Source: JAICUY01 sp963716585
GTDB lineage: Bacteria > Chloroflexota > Limnocylindria > QHBO01
Reading direction: 5' to 3'
Length of the DNA stretch: 64,000 nt
NCBI GenBank assembly: GCA_963716585.1
Contig: CAVQTN010000005.1
Location: forward strand, 95,819-159,818
Position numbers and translations under genes: made by a program. Below are positions 46,066 through 53,951 of this stretch, one piece after another. Within the stretch, counting starts at the first letter, position 1, and each line of letters opens with the position of its first letter. Below the pieces are notes generated by a model. It saw only the letters and a list, made by a program, of their open reading frames with translations, ran no database searches and was not told where the DNA came from.

Positions 46066-46180
46066 GTTGACACCTTCGGCGTCGGGTGGCGGCTGCCACG
46101 CCTCGCCACCGGGTGGATGATTGCGCTCAGCCAAGCCGACTCGAGGTCAGGTCGGTCAGCGATACAGGAGGTCGGCAGAG

Positions 46181-46886
46181 ATGACGACAGCAAGCGAGGG
46201 CTACACCCTTTCAATCGGCGACCTGCGCCAGGTCGTCCCAATGGCGTTTCCGGACTCGACCGTGGAGCGACAGCTCGCGACGCTGCTGAAGAGCGGCGAC
46301 CACGAGGCACTGTCCGTCCGGATCACCGCGGCCGATGAGCCGGACGTCGAGGGTCACGCCTTCGGCTCGGCGGCGGTCTCGATCAACGTCCAGCTCGACG
46401 ACGACGATACCGAGGGGCACGCCATCAGCGTCCACTTCCCGTCGCCGGCGGAGGCGGACCAGTTCCGCAAGCGGCTGATGGCGGTGGGCCTGCTGGCGGG
46501 GACGATTGCCATCGGCTCGGTGGGAGCCATCGCGATCGCGAACCAGCCGGCGTCGACCGGCGCGGCGATTCCGGGGACTGCGCCCGCGCCGATCACCATG
46601 CAGGCGCCGGCCGGCCGCGGCTTCTTCGAGGGCGCGGACATCAGCATCGCTCCTGCGGCGGACGCGGCCGTCGGCAGCGGGACGCGCGGCGGCCTGGTGG
46701 AAGGCGCGGACATCGGCGCGCCGGCAGCGGCCGGAGCGGCGGGCGAGCTCGGCAGCCAATGCGGCGGCCGGAGAGCGGCGCGGTGGGCTCGTGGAGGGAG
46801 CCGACGTCGACTCAGGGGCCTTCGGCATCGGCTCGAGCGTCGAGCGGTCGCGCGCGGCCCACGGACCGGTGGAGGGCGCCGAATAG
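46181..46886 (+). CDS. Hypothetical single-pass membrane protein with repeated EGAD motifs (apparent frameshift)
   Basis: Not recognised. An N-terminal soluble domain of about 95 residues is followed by one membrane segment (99-120) and a Gly/Ala-rich tail. The tail repeats G-x-[FL]-[FV]-E-G-A-D every 20-25 residues: GFFEGADI, GLVEGADI, GLVEGADV and a final GPVEGAE just before the stop. The last two copies lie in a different frame from the first two; the break is between about 46725 and 46760. AGGAGG (46166-46171) supports ATG 46181. The acidic tail could be periplasmic and act in binding or anchoring. Confidence 0.6.
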
Positions 46887-46915
46887 GCGGGGACACCTCT
46901 CCTCCAGAGGTCCTG

Positions 46916-46941
46916 AATGGTCGGCCAGTGGGCCGGCCATT
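46916..46941 (+). terminator. Hairpin terminator after the EGAD-repeat gene
   Basis: AATGGTCGGCC pairs with GGCCGGCCATT around AGTG with one G-U pair (11-bp stem), 29 bp after the stop. A smaller stem ACCTCT/AGAGGT precedes it. Confidence 0.55.
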
Positions 46942-46975
46942 CGGCTGCCCGCCGACCGTCGGGCGACGACGCGAC

Positions 46976-46981
46976 TAGACT
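46976..46981 (+). promoter_or_regulatory. Putative -10 element of the 46,989 gene
   Basis: TAGACT plus exactly 7 nt before ATG 46989, no Shine-Dalgarno sequence. Confidence 0.45.
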
Positions 46982-46988
46982 CGGTCCG

Positions 46989-47567
46989 ATGGCCGAGATC
47001 AGTCACGTGCGCATGGGTGTCCCCGACCAGGCGACCCTCAACCGGGTCCTGCGCGAGGCAGGAACGACCGCCTATCCCCAGTGGCTGTACGCCGAGCCGC
47101 ATGATCACGCGCAGGTCCTGTGGTGGGGAATTCGCGGGGCGCCGACCCAGCTCCTCGACGTGCCGGAGGACCGAGCCAGGGCCGGCCTCTTCCCGAGGCC
47201 GAACGACGACTGGAGCGAGGCGCCGCGTGGCCTTGTGCTTGCGACGGCCGAAGCCAGGCGTGCCGCCCACGATCTCGAACCGGTGACCGGCGCCGACTGG
47301 CATGCCGTGCCGGACGACCTGATCCTCAGCGCGCGCTGTTACCGCCTGCAGATCGGGCACGCGTTCCTGGTGCTCGCGGAGCCGACGCAGGAGGGCTATA
47401 TCAGCGCATGCCTGGCGCGCTTTGGCGAGGGGCCGGTCGCGATCGCGCTGGACGGCAACACGCCCGCCGGTCGGCCGGTCCCGACCAACCCGGTGACGCT
47501 CGGTCGCGCCACGTACGTCCGCATCGGTGAGCGCTGGGGGCCGACCCTCATCTTCCTGGGCCCGTGA
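46989..47567 (+). CDS. Hypothetical protein, 192 residues
   Basis: No family could be assigned with confidence. The start ISHVRMGVPDQATLNRVLREAG and alternating strand-helix pattern are faintly like a glyoxalase-type fold, but no paired metal ligands are evident. It is cytosolic by composition. ATG 46989 has a TAGACT box 7 nt upstream; an open frame extends further but has no such signal. The stop overlaps the DUF1684 gene (GTGA), so the two are cotranscribed. Confidence 0.6.
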   Translation: MAEISHVRMGVPDQATLNRVLREAGTTAYPQWLYAEPHDHAQVLWWGIRGAPTQLLDVPEDRARAGLFPRPNDDWSEAPRGLVLATAEARRAAHDLEPVTGADWHAVPDDLILSARCYRLQIGHAFLVLAEPTQEGYISACLARFGEGPVAIALDGNTPAGRPVPTNPVTLGRATYVRIGERWGPTLIFLGP

Positions 47568-48397
47568 CCTACGAGGCCGAGATCGCCGCGGAGCGGGAGC
47601 GCCGCCTGAAGAGGCTGCGCGACCCCGAGGGCTGGCTGAGCCTGGTCGGCCTGGAGTGGCTCGCCGAGGGCGACAACCGTGTCGGTGCCGACACGGACGC
47701 CGACGTGGTTCTGCGCGGGACCGATGCGCCCCTGATGGCTGGAACAATCGCGGTTCGCGACGGCCGCGCATCGTTCGTGGCCGAGCCGCGCGCCGGGGTG
47801 ACGCACGCCGGACAGCCCGCCGGCCGCATCGATCTCGCGGATGATACCGAGGGCGAGCCGACGACCCTGGCCGTTGGTTCGCTGCGGTTCCACCTCGTCC
47901 GTCGCGGGTCACAGCTCGGCGTCCGCGTCCGCGATCGGGCAGCGCCGGCGCTGGCCGCGTTCCGTGGCCTCGACTACTTTCCGATCCACCGATCCTGGCG
48001 GGTGACCGCGCGCTTCGAACCGGTGGCCGGACGAATGGTGCCGGTGCCCGACGTCATCGGCCTGGTCCTCGACGAGTCCTCACCCGGCGAGGTCGTCTTC
48101 GAGCGCGATGGGCTCGAGCATCGCCTCGATGCTCTCGCCGGAGACGCCGGACGGCTGTGGCTCGTGTTCGGCGACGCGACAAACGAGGCGGAGACCTACC
48201 AGGGCGGCCGCTTCGTGTACACCCAGCCGCCGCGCGCCAACCACAGCGTGGTCGTCGACTTCAACCTTGCCTATAACCCGCCGTGCGTCTTCAGCCCCTA
48301 CGCGACCTGCCCGTTGCCGTGGCCGCAGAACCGCCTTGCGCTGCGAATCGAGGCCGGAGAACGACGATACCCTGCGACGATAGACTACGCGGCATGA
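47564..48397 (+). CDS. DUF1684 domain-containing protein
   Basis: A 277-residue protein. The start GWLSLVGLEWLAEGDNRVG and the end FNLAYNPPCVFSPYATCPLPWPQN...GERRYP match DUF1684, a widespread family of unknown function with a conserved C-x-F-x-P-Y-A-T-C pattern. No signal peptide, unlike many secreted members. GTG 47564 overlaps the upstream hypothetical and the stop overlaps the aminotransferase ATG. The two conserved cysteines could bind a metal or form a disulfide; that is inference. Confidence 0.85.
   Translation: MTYEAEIAAERERRLKRLRDPEGWLSLVGLEWLAEGDNRVGADTDADVVLRGTDAPLMAGTIAVRDGRASFVAEPRAGVTHAGQPAGRIDLADDTEGEPTTLAVGSLRFHLVRRGSQLGVRVRDRAAPALAAFRGLDYFPIHRSWRVTARFEPVAGRMVPVPDVIGLVLDESSPGEVVFERDGLEHRLDALAGDAGRLWLVFGDATNEAETYQGGRFVYTQPPRANHSVVVDFNLAYNPPCVFSPYATCPLPWPQNRLALRIEAGERRYPATIDYAA
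48381..48386 (+). promoter_or_regulatory. Putative internal -10 element of the aminotransferase gene
   Basis: TAGACT lies within the end of the DUF1684 coding region, exactly 7 nt before ATG 48394, so the aminotransferase may also be transcribed separately as a leaderless mRNA. Confidence 0.4.
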
Positions 48398-49623
48398 GCA
48401 TCGAGCCCAGCCTGCGCCCGCCGCCGACCGGCCGTCCGACCGCCGACTTCCTGTCGAGCACCGTGCGCAATATGCCGCCATCGGGAATCCGCCGCTTCTT
48501 CGACATGCTGGCCGAGATGAAGGATGTCATCAGCCTGACGATTGGCGAGCCGGACTTCACCACCCCCGAACCGATCACCCGGGCCGCGATCACGAGCCTG
48601 GAGGCGGGAGAGACGCACTACACCGCCAACGGCGGGATGTTGCCACTGCGCGAGCTGATCGCCGCCAACCTGACCCGGCGCTACGGCGTCGCCTACGAGC
48701 CGCGGAGCGAGCTGGTGATCACGGTCGGTGCCAGCGAGGGGTTGGATGCCAGCATGCGCGCCCTGCTCAATCCCGGGGACCAGGTCATCTATCACGAGCC
48801 GTGCTTCGTCGCCTACGCGCCGTGCATCGAGCTGGCCGGCGGCGTTCCGGTTCCGGTCAGCACGACCGATGCGACCGACTTCCGGGTGACCGCCGGCGCC
48901 ATCGAGGCGGCCGTGACACCACGCACCAAGGCGATCTTCCTCGGCTACCCCAACAACCCGACCGGCGCGGTGCTCTCCGCCGCTGAGCTCGAGGCCATCG
49001 CGGAGGTGGCACGCCGCCATGACCTGCTGATCATCAGCGACGAGATCTACGACCGGCTGGTCTATGGCTCGCATCGGCACGTCGCGATCGGCTCGCTGGC
49101 CGGCATGCGAGAACGGACGGTGCTGATCGGCGGGTTCAGCAAGGCCTACGCCATGACGGGCTGGCGAATCGGCTTCGTGGCCGCCCCCGCCGAGCTGATG
49201 GCCGGCATCGCCAAGGTTCATCAGTACGGGATCATGTGCGCGCCGACCCCCTCGCAGTACGCCGCCATCGAGGCGCTGCGCAACGGCGAGCCGTTCGTGA
49301 TCGAGATGCTGGCCGAATACGACCGCCGGCGTCAGCTGATGACCCGCCGCTTCAACGAGATGGGCCTCGACTGCTTCGAGCCCGAGGGCGCGTTCTACTG
49401 CTTCCCGAACATCACCGCGTCAGGGCTCGACGACGAGCAGTTCGCCGAGCAGCTCCTGGCCGAGGAGAAGGTCGGGGTCGTTCCGGGTCGGGCGTTCGGT
49501 CCGTCGGGCGTCGGTCACGTGCGCGCGTGCTACGCGACCTCATACGACGAGATCGTGGAAGCGATGGACCGCATTGAGCGGTTCCTCGCTCATCGCCGGG
49601 GCAGCCAGCCGCCTTCGGCTTAG
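48394..49623 (+). CDS. Class I/II pyridoxal-phosphate aminotransferase
   Basis: A 409-residue fold-type I aminotransferase of the aspartate/aromatic group. Motifs: LTIGEPDFTTP, HYTANGGMLPLREL, YPNNPTGAVLS, DEIYDRLVYG and the PLP lysine in GGFSKAYAMTGWRIG (about residue 249). Likely substrates are aspartate, alanine or an aromatic amino acid with 2-oxoglutarate; the exact one is not readable. ATG 48394 overlaps the DUF1684 stop (ATGA). Confidence 0.9.
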   Translation: MSIEPSLRPPPTGRPTADFLSSTVRNMPPSGIRRFFDMLAEMKDVISLTIGEPDFTTPEPITRAAITSLEAGETHYTANGGMLPLRELIAANLTRRYGVAYEPRSELVITVGASEGLDASMRALLNPGDQVIYHEPCFVAYAPCIELAGGVPVPVSTTDATDFRVTAGAIEAAVTPRTKAIFLGYPNNPTGAVLSAAELEAIAEVARRHDLLIISDEIYDRLVYGSHRHVAIGSLAGMRERTVLIGGFSKAYAMTGWRIGFVAAPAELMAGIAKVHQYGIMCAPTPSQYAAIEALRNGEPFVIEMLAEYDRRRQLMTRRFNEMGLDCFEPEGAFYCFPNITASGLDDEQFAEQLLAEEKVGVVPGRAFGPSGVGHVRACYATSYDEIVEAMDRIERFLAHRRGSQPPSA

Positions 49624-49647
49624 GTCCTGGGCCCGCTGATCAGTCGA

Positions 49648-50070
49648 TCATCCCGAGGCGTGCTCCATGCACGCGCGCGCGAAGGCGAGCAGTGCATCGA
49701 CCGCCTCGCGGTCCACGGCCGTGCCCTCCGCGGCCAGCTCGATCCGGGGATCCTCGCCGACCATCCGCCACACCGAGCGCATCTGGCTGGTGTCCTCGCC
49801 GATCTGCGCATCGGTCTGCAGGCGGATGCCGCGCACGCTGCGCCAGCGGTACAGCGTGCCGCGCAGGTACCAGTCGGTGTCGCTGGCCGAGCCCGATGGC
49901 GCCCAGGAATAGTCGGCCAGCCCCACGTCGGTTGCCACCAGCACGCGCATCCGCCCGTTCTCGGGATTGACCGTGACGTGCGTCGCGAGCTCCGTGGCGC
50001 CGAGGTCGCCGACCTGCCGCTGCAGCAGTGCCCGCGCCTTGCCGAGCGCATCCCATTCGCCGATCTTCAT
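49648..50070 (-). CDS. Hypothetical protein, 140 residues
   Basis: Not recognised. The product has a helix-rich start (GEWDALGKARALLQRQVGDL), a beta-rich middle (ATHVTVNPENGRMRVLVATD, LYRWRSVRGIRLQT) that could be a PH-like barrel, and a C-terminal helix. No membrane segment or signal peptide. A TATCCT box lies exactly 7 nt before its ATG on the minus strand, which supports a real, leaderless gene. It is divergent from gatB and convergent with the aminotransferase gene. Confidence 0.65.
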   Translation of the reverse strand: MKIGEWDALGKARALLQRQVGDLGATELATHVTVNPENGRMRVLVATDVGLADYSWAPSGSASDTDWYLRGTLYRWRSVRGIRLQTDAQIGEDTSQMRSVWRMVGEDPRIELAAEGTAVDREAVDALLAFARACMEHASG

Positions 50071-50077
50071 GCCGCGC

Positions 50078-50083
50078 AGGATA
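50078..50083 (-). promoter_or_regulatory. Putative -10 element of the 140-residue hypothetical
   Basis: TATCCT on the minus strand with a 7-nt spacer to the ATG at 50070. Confidence 0.45.
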
Positions 50084-50098
50084 GCGGCTCGGCTCGCC

Positions 50099-50104
50099 TA
50101 GAAT
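50099..50104 (+). promoter_or_regulatory. Putative -10 element of gatB
   Basis: TAGAAT with a 7-nt spacer to ATG 50112. AGGGG in the spacer is only 1 nt from the ATG, too close to act as a Shine-Dalgarno site. Confidence 0.5.
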
Positions 50105-50111
50105 CAGGGGC

Positions 50112-51587
50112 ATGGCGCTGAGCACCGCGACGAGCTACGAGACGGTCATCGGGATCGAGGTCCACGCACAGCTGCGCACCGCCTCGAAGATGTTCTGCGA
50201 CTGCCCGATGCCCAGCCTCGAGGACGAGCCCAATACCCGAACCTGCCCCGTCTGCCTGGGGCTGCCTGGCAGCCTGCCCGTCATCAACCGGCGCGCCGTC
50301 GAGCTGGTGATGCTGACCGGCCTGGCCCTCGAGTGCCACGTCGAGACCGAGGCCGTGCGCTTCGAGCGCAAGAACTACTTCTACCCCGACCTGCCCAAGG
50401 GCTACCAGATCAGCCAGTACGCCCTGCCGCTGTGCTCGAATGGACGCCTTGTCGTGCCGGTCGCGGCCGAGGACGACGAGGTCACCATCGGCATCACCCG
50501 CGCGCACCTCGAGGAGGACACCGCCCGGATGCAGCACGGTGGCCGGGACCACTCGCTGGTCGACTTCAACCGGACCGGCGTGCCGCTGATGGAGATCGTC
50601 ACCGAGCCCGACGTGCGCTCCCCGGCGCAGGCGCGCGCCTACGGGGAAACGCTGCGGGACATCCTGCGCTACATCGGGGCGAGCCATGCCGACATGGAAG
50701 CCGGATCGATGCGCATCGAGGGCAATATCAGCCTCAGGCCGAGGGGAACCGAGCGCTTCGGCACGAAGGTCGAGGTCAAGAACCTGAACAGCTTCCGTTC
50801 GCTCGAACGCGCGATGGCCTTCGAGATCCATCGCCAGGCCGAGGCGCTGGAGCGTGGCGAGGCGCTCGTCCAGGAGACGCGCGGCTGGGACGAGGCAAAC
50901 GGGCGCACGATCCCGCAGCGCAGCAAGGAGGAGGCGAACGACTACCGCTACTTCCCCGAGCCAGACCTGCCGCCGCTGCGCCCATCACGGGATTGGGTCG
51001 ACGCACTGCGTGCGTCGCTCCCCGAGCTGCCCGCCGCGCGGCGCGTGCGCTACGCGCAATCCTTGGGTCTCTCCGCCTACGACGCCGGCGTGCTCACCGG
51101 GGACCTCGCCATGGCCAACTACTTCGATACCGCCGTGGCAGCCGGTGCATCGAAGGGTTTGACGCCGAAAGTCGTCGCGAACTGGGTGACCGGTGAGTTC
51201 AGCAGGTTGCTGAACCGGCACGCCGCCGAGGGGCTGCGCGCCGACCGCGTGGCCCTGCAGCCGGCGCTGCTGGTCGAACTGATCGCCGAGGTCGAGGCCG
51301 GCCGCGTGAGCGGTAGGAACGCCAAGGCCGTGCTGGCGCGCACCTTCGCCTCGGGCGAGTCGCCGGCAGCCGTGATCGCCGCCGGCGGGCTGGGCCAGGT
51401 CACCGACACGCGGTTCGTTGGCGAGGCGGTGGCATCGGTCATTGCCGAACACCCCGACCAGGTGAGCGAGTTTCGCTCGGGGAAGCAGCAGATCTACGGC
51501 TTCCTGGTGGGCCAGGTCATGAAGCGCACCGCCGGCCGGGCCGATGCGCGGCTGGTCAACGAGGAGCTGCGCCGCCAGCTCGGCTGA
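50112..51587 (+). CDS. gatB: Aspartyl/glutamyl-tRNA amidotransferase subunit B
   Basis: A 491-residue GatB that phosphorylates the misacylated tRNA and receives ammonia from GatA. Motifs: YETVIGIEVHAQLRT, CPVCLGLPGSLPV, FERKNYFYPDLPKGYQISQ, DFNRTGVPLMEIV and the C-terminal tail/YqeY domain (FVGEAVASVIAEHPDQV, GQVMKRTAGRAD). It completes the GatCAB set although separated from gatCA. The two convergent genes at 51,587/51,598 are 10 bp apart. Confidence 0.96.
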   Translation: MALSTATSYETVIGIEVHAQLRTASKMFCDCPMPSLEDEPNTRTCPVCLGLPGSLPVINRRAVELVMLTGLALECHVETEAVRFERKNYFYPDLPKGYQISQYALPLCSNGRLVVPVAAEDDEVTIGITRAHLEEDTARMQHGGRDHSLVDFNRTGVPLMEIVTEPDVRSPAQARAYGETLRDILRYIGASHADMEAGSMRIEGNISLRPRGTERFGTKVEVKNLNSFRSLERAMAFEIHRQAEALERGEALVQETRGWDEANGRTIPQRSKEEANDYRYFPEPDLPPLRPSRDWVDALRASLPELPAARRVRYAQSLGLSAYDAGVLTGDLAMANYFDTAVAAGASKGLTPKVVANWVTGEFSRLLNRHAAEGLRADRVALQPALLVELIAEVEAGRVSGRNAKAVLARTFASGESPAAVIAAGGLGQVTDTRFVGEAVASVIAEHPDQVSEFRSGKQQIYGFLVGQVMKRTAGRADARLVNEELRRQLG

Positions 51588-51597
51588 CGGCGGCGGC

Positions 51598-53292
51598 TCA
51601 GGGTAGCGCGCTGTGGACGACGTGGCGCAGCACGTCGAGCGGCAGCGCGCCCGGCTCCAGGACGGCGTCGTGGAAGCGACGGATGTCGAATCGGTCCCGC
51701 TGGCGTGCGCGTGCCTCGTCGCGAATGCGCACGATCTCGAGCTGGCCGACCTTGTAGGCAAGCGCCTGGCCGGGCCAGGCGATGTATCGGTCGATCTCGT
51801 TGGCGATGTTGTTCGCGCCCAGTGCGGTGTGATCGGTCATGAAGGCGATCGCCCGGCTCCGCGACCATCCGAAGGCGTGCATCCCGGTGTCCACGACCAG
51901 ACGTGACGCACGCCAGGCATCGAAGCTGGCGATCCCGATGCGGTCGAGCTCGCCCGTATAGAGGCCCATCTCGTCGGCCAGTCGCTCGGCGTACAGTCCC
52001 CAGCCCTCGACGTAGGCGGTCGTCAGCGCGTGGCGGCGGAAGGCCGGAAGGGAGCTGCGTTCCTGGGCCAGCGCAACCTGCAGGTGATGGCCGGGCACCG
52101 CCTCGTGGAAGGCGAGTGCCTCGGCCTCGTAGCGCGGGCGCGTCTCGGGATGCGAGCGGTTGACGTGGTAGCGCCCGGGACGGCTGCCGTCGGCGGCCGG
52201 ATCTCGGTAGTAGGCGATCGTCGAATGCTCCTCCTCGTGCGCTGCCATGGGCACCACCTCGCAGGTTGTCACCGGCAGGCGGCCGAACCAGTCGGGAATC
52301 GCCTCTTGTGCACGGGCCAGCGAGCGCGTCGCTGCGGCTTCGATTTCGTCGCCGCTCGCGAAGTGCAGGGCACGGTCCGAGCGCAGGCGACGCAGCATCT
52401 CGGGGAGGTCGGGTGCACCGAGCAGGCGGCCGCCGAGCCCGGTGAGCTCTGCGTCGATCCGCTCGATCTCGGCGAGCCCGATGGCATGCAGCTCCTCCGG
52501 GCTCAGGTCGGAGGTCGTATGCGACCGCGCCAGCGTGCGGTAGGTCGTCGCGCCGCCTTCGATCGCGCAGAGGCCCACCGCATCGTCGCCGCGCGCGGCC
52601 GGGAGGGCCTCGTCGCGAAGGAAGGCGCGGTAGCGCTCGAACGCCGGCCGGATACCGTCGCGCAGCGCCGCGGCGAGGTCGAGCGCGAAGGCAATGCGCT
52701 CGGCGTGGTTCCACGACGGCCGAGGCCTTGTCGCCGGAGCGAGCAGCGGCCACGCTGCGTCGGGCTGGGCGAGGAGCGCATCGAGCTCGTTCACGGCGCG
52801 CGCAGTGAGAGTGTGCACCGGAGCGAGGCCATCGGTCATCGACTGTCGTTGGCGCTGGGTGAGGGTGTCGATCCACGGGCCCATCGCGCGCCAGCGTTCG
52901 ACCATGTCGCGTCCCTGCGCCACAGTCTCGACCGACTGGTAGTCCGGCACGTTGAGCATCTCGACCTGCGGGCCGCCAATCGGGTCGACCGTGTGCGAGA
53001 CGAGGTCGGCGCGCAAGAACGCGAGCTGCGTGTCGATGGCGGCCAGCAGCGCCTCGTGCGTGACACGATCCTCGTCGCCCAAGGCCTCGAGCCGCAGCGT
53101 CGCCGCCGCGGCGCGGTGACGGCGCAGCTCGGCCGCAAGCGCGTCGCGCGCCTCGAGTGTCAGCGGCGGGAGCGCCACGTCGTATCCGGGGACGCCGATC
53201 TCGGTGGCCATCAGCGGGTTGCCGCGGAGGGTCGTTTCAAAGAATCGCCGGCTGAGCTCGGCGAGGGCGCGCGAGCCGTCGTGATCCGTCAT
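51598..53292 (-). CDS. DUF885 family protein (putative metallopeptidase-like)
   Basis: A 564-residue DUF885 member. The family hallmark FHEAVPGHHLQ (H-E-x2-P-G-H-H, about residue 395) resembles a zinc peptidase active site and is present, as are PGRYHVNRSHPETR and YVEGWGLYAERLADEMGLY. No signal peptide, so a cytosolic location is likely. The gene starts 9 bp after the J-domain gene and is presumably cotranscribed with it. The enzymatic activity of the family is not well established. Confidence 0.88.
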   Translation of the reverse strand: MTDHDGSRALAELSRRFFETTLRGNPLMATEIGVPGYDVALPPLTLEARDALAAELRRHRAAAATLRLEALGDEDRVTHEALLAAIDTQLAFLRADLVSHTVDPIGGPQVEMLNVPDYQSVETVAQGRDMVERWRAMGPWIDTLTQRQRQSMTDGLAPVHTLTARAVNELDALLAQPDAAWPLLAPATRPRPSWNHAERIAFALDLAAALRDGIRPAFERYRAFLRDEALPAARGDDAVGLCAIEGGATTYRTLARSHTTSDLSPEELHAIGLAEIERIDAELTGLGGRLLGAPDLPEMLRRLRSDRALHFASGDEIEAAATRSLARAQEAIPDWFGRLPVTTCEVVPMAAHEEEHSTIAYYRDPAADGSRPGRYHVNRSHPETRPRYEAEALAFHEAVPGHHLQVALAQERSSLPAFRRHALTTAYVEGWGLYAERLADEMGLYTGELDRIGIASFDAWRASRLVVDTGMHAFGWSRSRAIAFMTDHTALGANNIANEIDRYIAWPGQALAYKVGQLEIVRIRDEARARQRDRFDIRRFHDAVLEPGALPLDVLRHVVHSALP

Positions 53293-53301
53293 GTGCGCAT
53301 G

Positions 53302-53748
53302 TCAGTGATCAGCCAGCGGCGTCTTTGGCGTCGCGAACTCTCGCAGCAGAACGGCGATCTCCTGCCGGTGCCGAGCGCCGGACGCATGGCGGCTGAGCCA
53401 GCGCACGTAGTCAAGGTCCCGGCGCGCCACCTCGCGCAGCGTCCAGCCCGCATAGCGCCCGAAGTCCAGGCGTGCCGCACCCGCTCGCGCCTCGACCGGG
53501 CGGCTCACGCCAGCCGCTGCCGCGGCCGGCGCCGTGGCGGCGCCCATGCCGCGGCGTTCGCGGTCATAGGCGGCACGTGCCGACACGTCGCGCAGGACGG
53601 CGTAGGCGTGGTTCAGCTCCGCCATGCGAGCCGCCTCCCGTCCGCCCTGGTCCGGATGCAGCTTGCGGGCGAGTACGCGGAAGGCGGCGGCGATGACGTC
53701 CGGCTCGGCCCCCGCGTCGACCTGCAGAACGCGGTACAGGTCGCGCAT
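53302..53748 (-). CDS. J-domain protein with C-terminal ExoX-like domain
   Basis: A 148-residue DnaJ-like protein. The N-terminal J-domain has the HPD motif at residues 31-33 (RKLHPDQGG) and helix III ELNHAYAVLRD. After an Ala-rich linker, the C-terminal RLDFGRYAGWTLREVARRD...DYVRWLSRH matches the small domain found at the end of exonuclease X-like and some actinobacterial J-proteins. It should stimulate a DnaK-type ATPase. Its ATG overlaps (TGATG) the stop of a short upstream ORF. Confidence 0.85.
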   Translation of the reverse strand: MRDLYRVLQVDAGAEPDVIAAAFRVLARKLHPDQGGREAARMAELNHAYAVLRDVSARAAYDRERRGMGAATAPAAAAAGVSRPVEARAGAARLDFGRYAGWTLREVARRDLDYVRWLSRHASGARHRQEIAVLLREFATPKTPLADH

Positions 53749-53858
53749 CAGCCGGCCACCGCCGCTCCTGCCCCGATCCGGTGAGGTGTTGTCGGCCTGC
53801 GCGCGGCGAGCGTGTCCGCTCCGCGGAGGTCGACGAGCGGTGAGCGAGATGGCGGCAC
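53748..53858 (-). CDS. Possible 36-residue leaderless ORF coupled to the J-domain gene
   Basis: GTG at 53858 lies exactly 7 nt after a TAGGAT box (53866-53871, minus strand), and the frame closes with TGA overlapping the J-domain ATG as TGATG. The predicted peptide is Arg/Pro/Ala-rich with no known motif. Either a regulatory leader peptide that couples translation into the J-domain gene, or a coincidence of spacing. An alternative is that it is an N-terminal extension in another frame. Confidence 0.35.
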   Translation of the reverse strand: MPPSRSPLVDLRGADTLAARRPTTPHRIGAGAAVAG

Positions 53859-53865
53859 GACGGCC

Positions 53866-53871
53866 ATCCTA
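53866..53871 (-). promoter_or_regulatory. Putative -10 element of the J-domain/DUF885 operon
   Basis: TAGGAT on the minus strand, 117 nt upstream of the J-domain ATG but 7 nt from the short leader ORF. The remaining gap to the EamA stop (53872-53951) holds a small GCAGGC-TG-GCCTGC hairpin at 53925-53938 that may end EamA transcription. Confidence 0.4.
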
Positions 53872-53951
53872 GGCCACGGACATGAAACCGGGCGTGAACT
53901 TGGCGCGCGGTGGCAGGCATGCTTGCAGGCTGGCCTGCGGATCGGTCGGGG

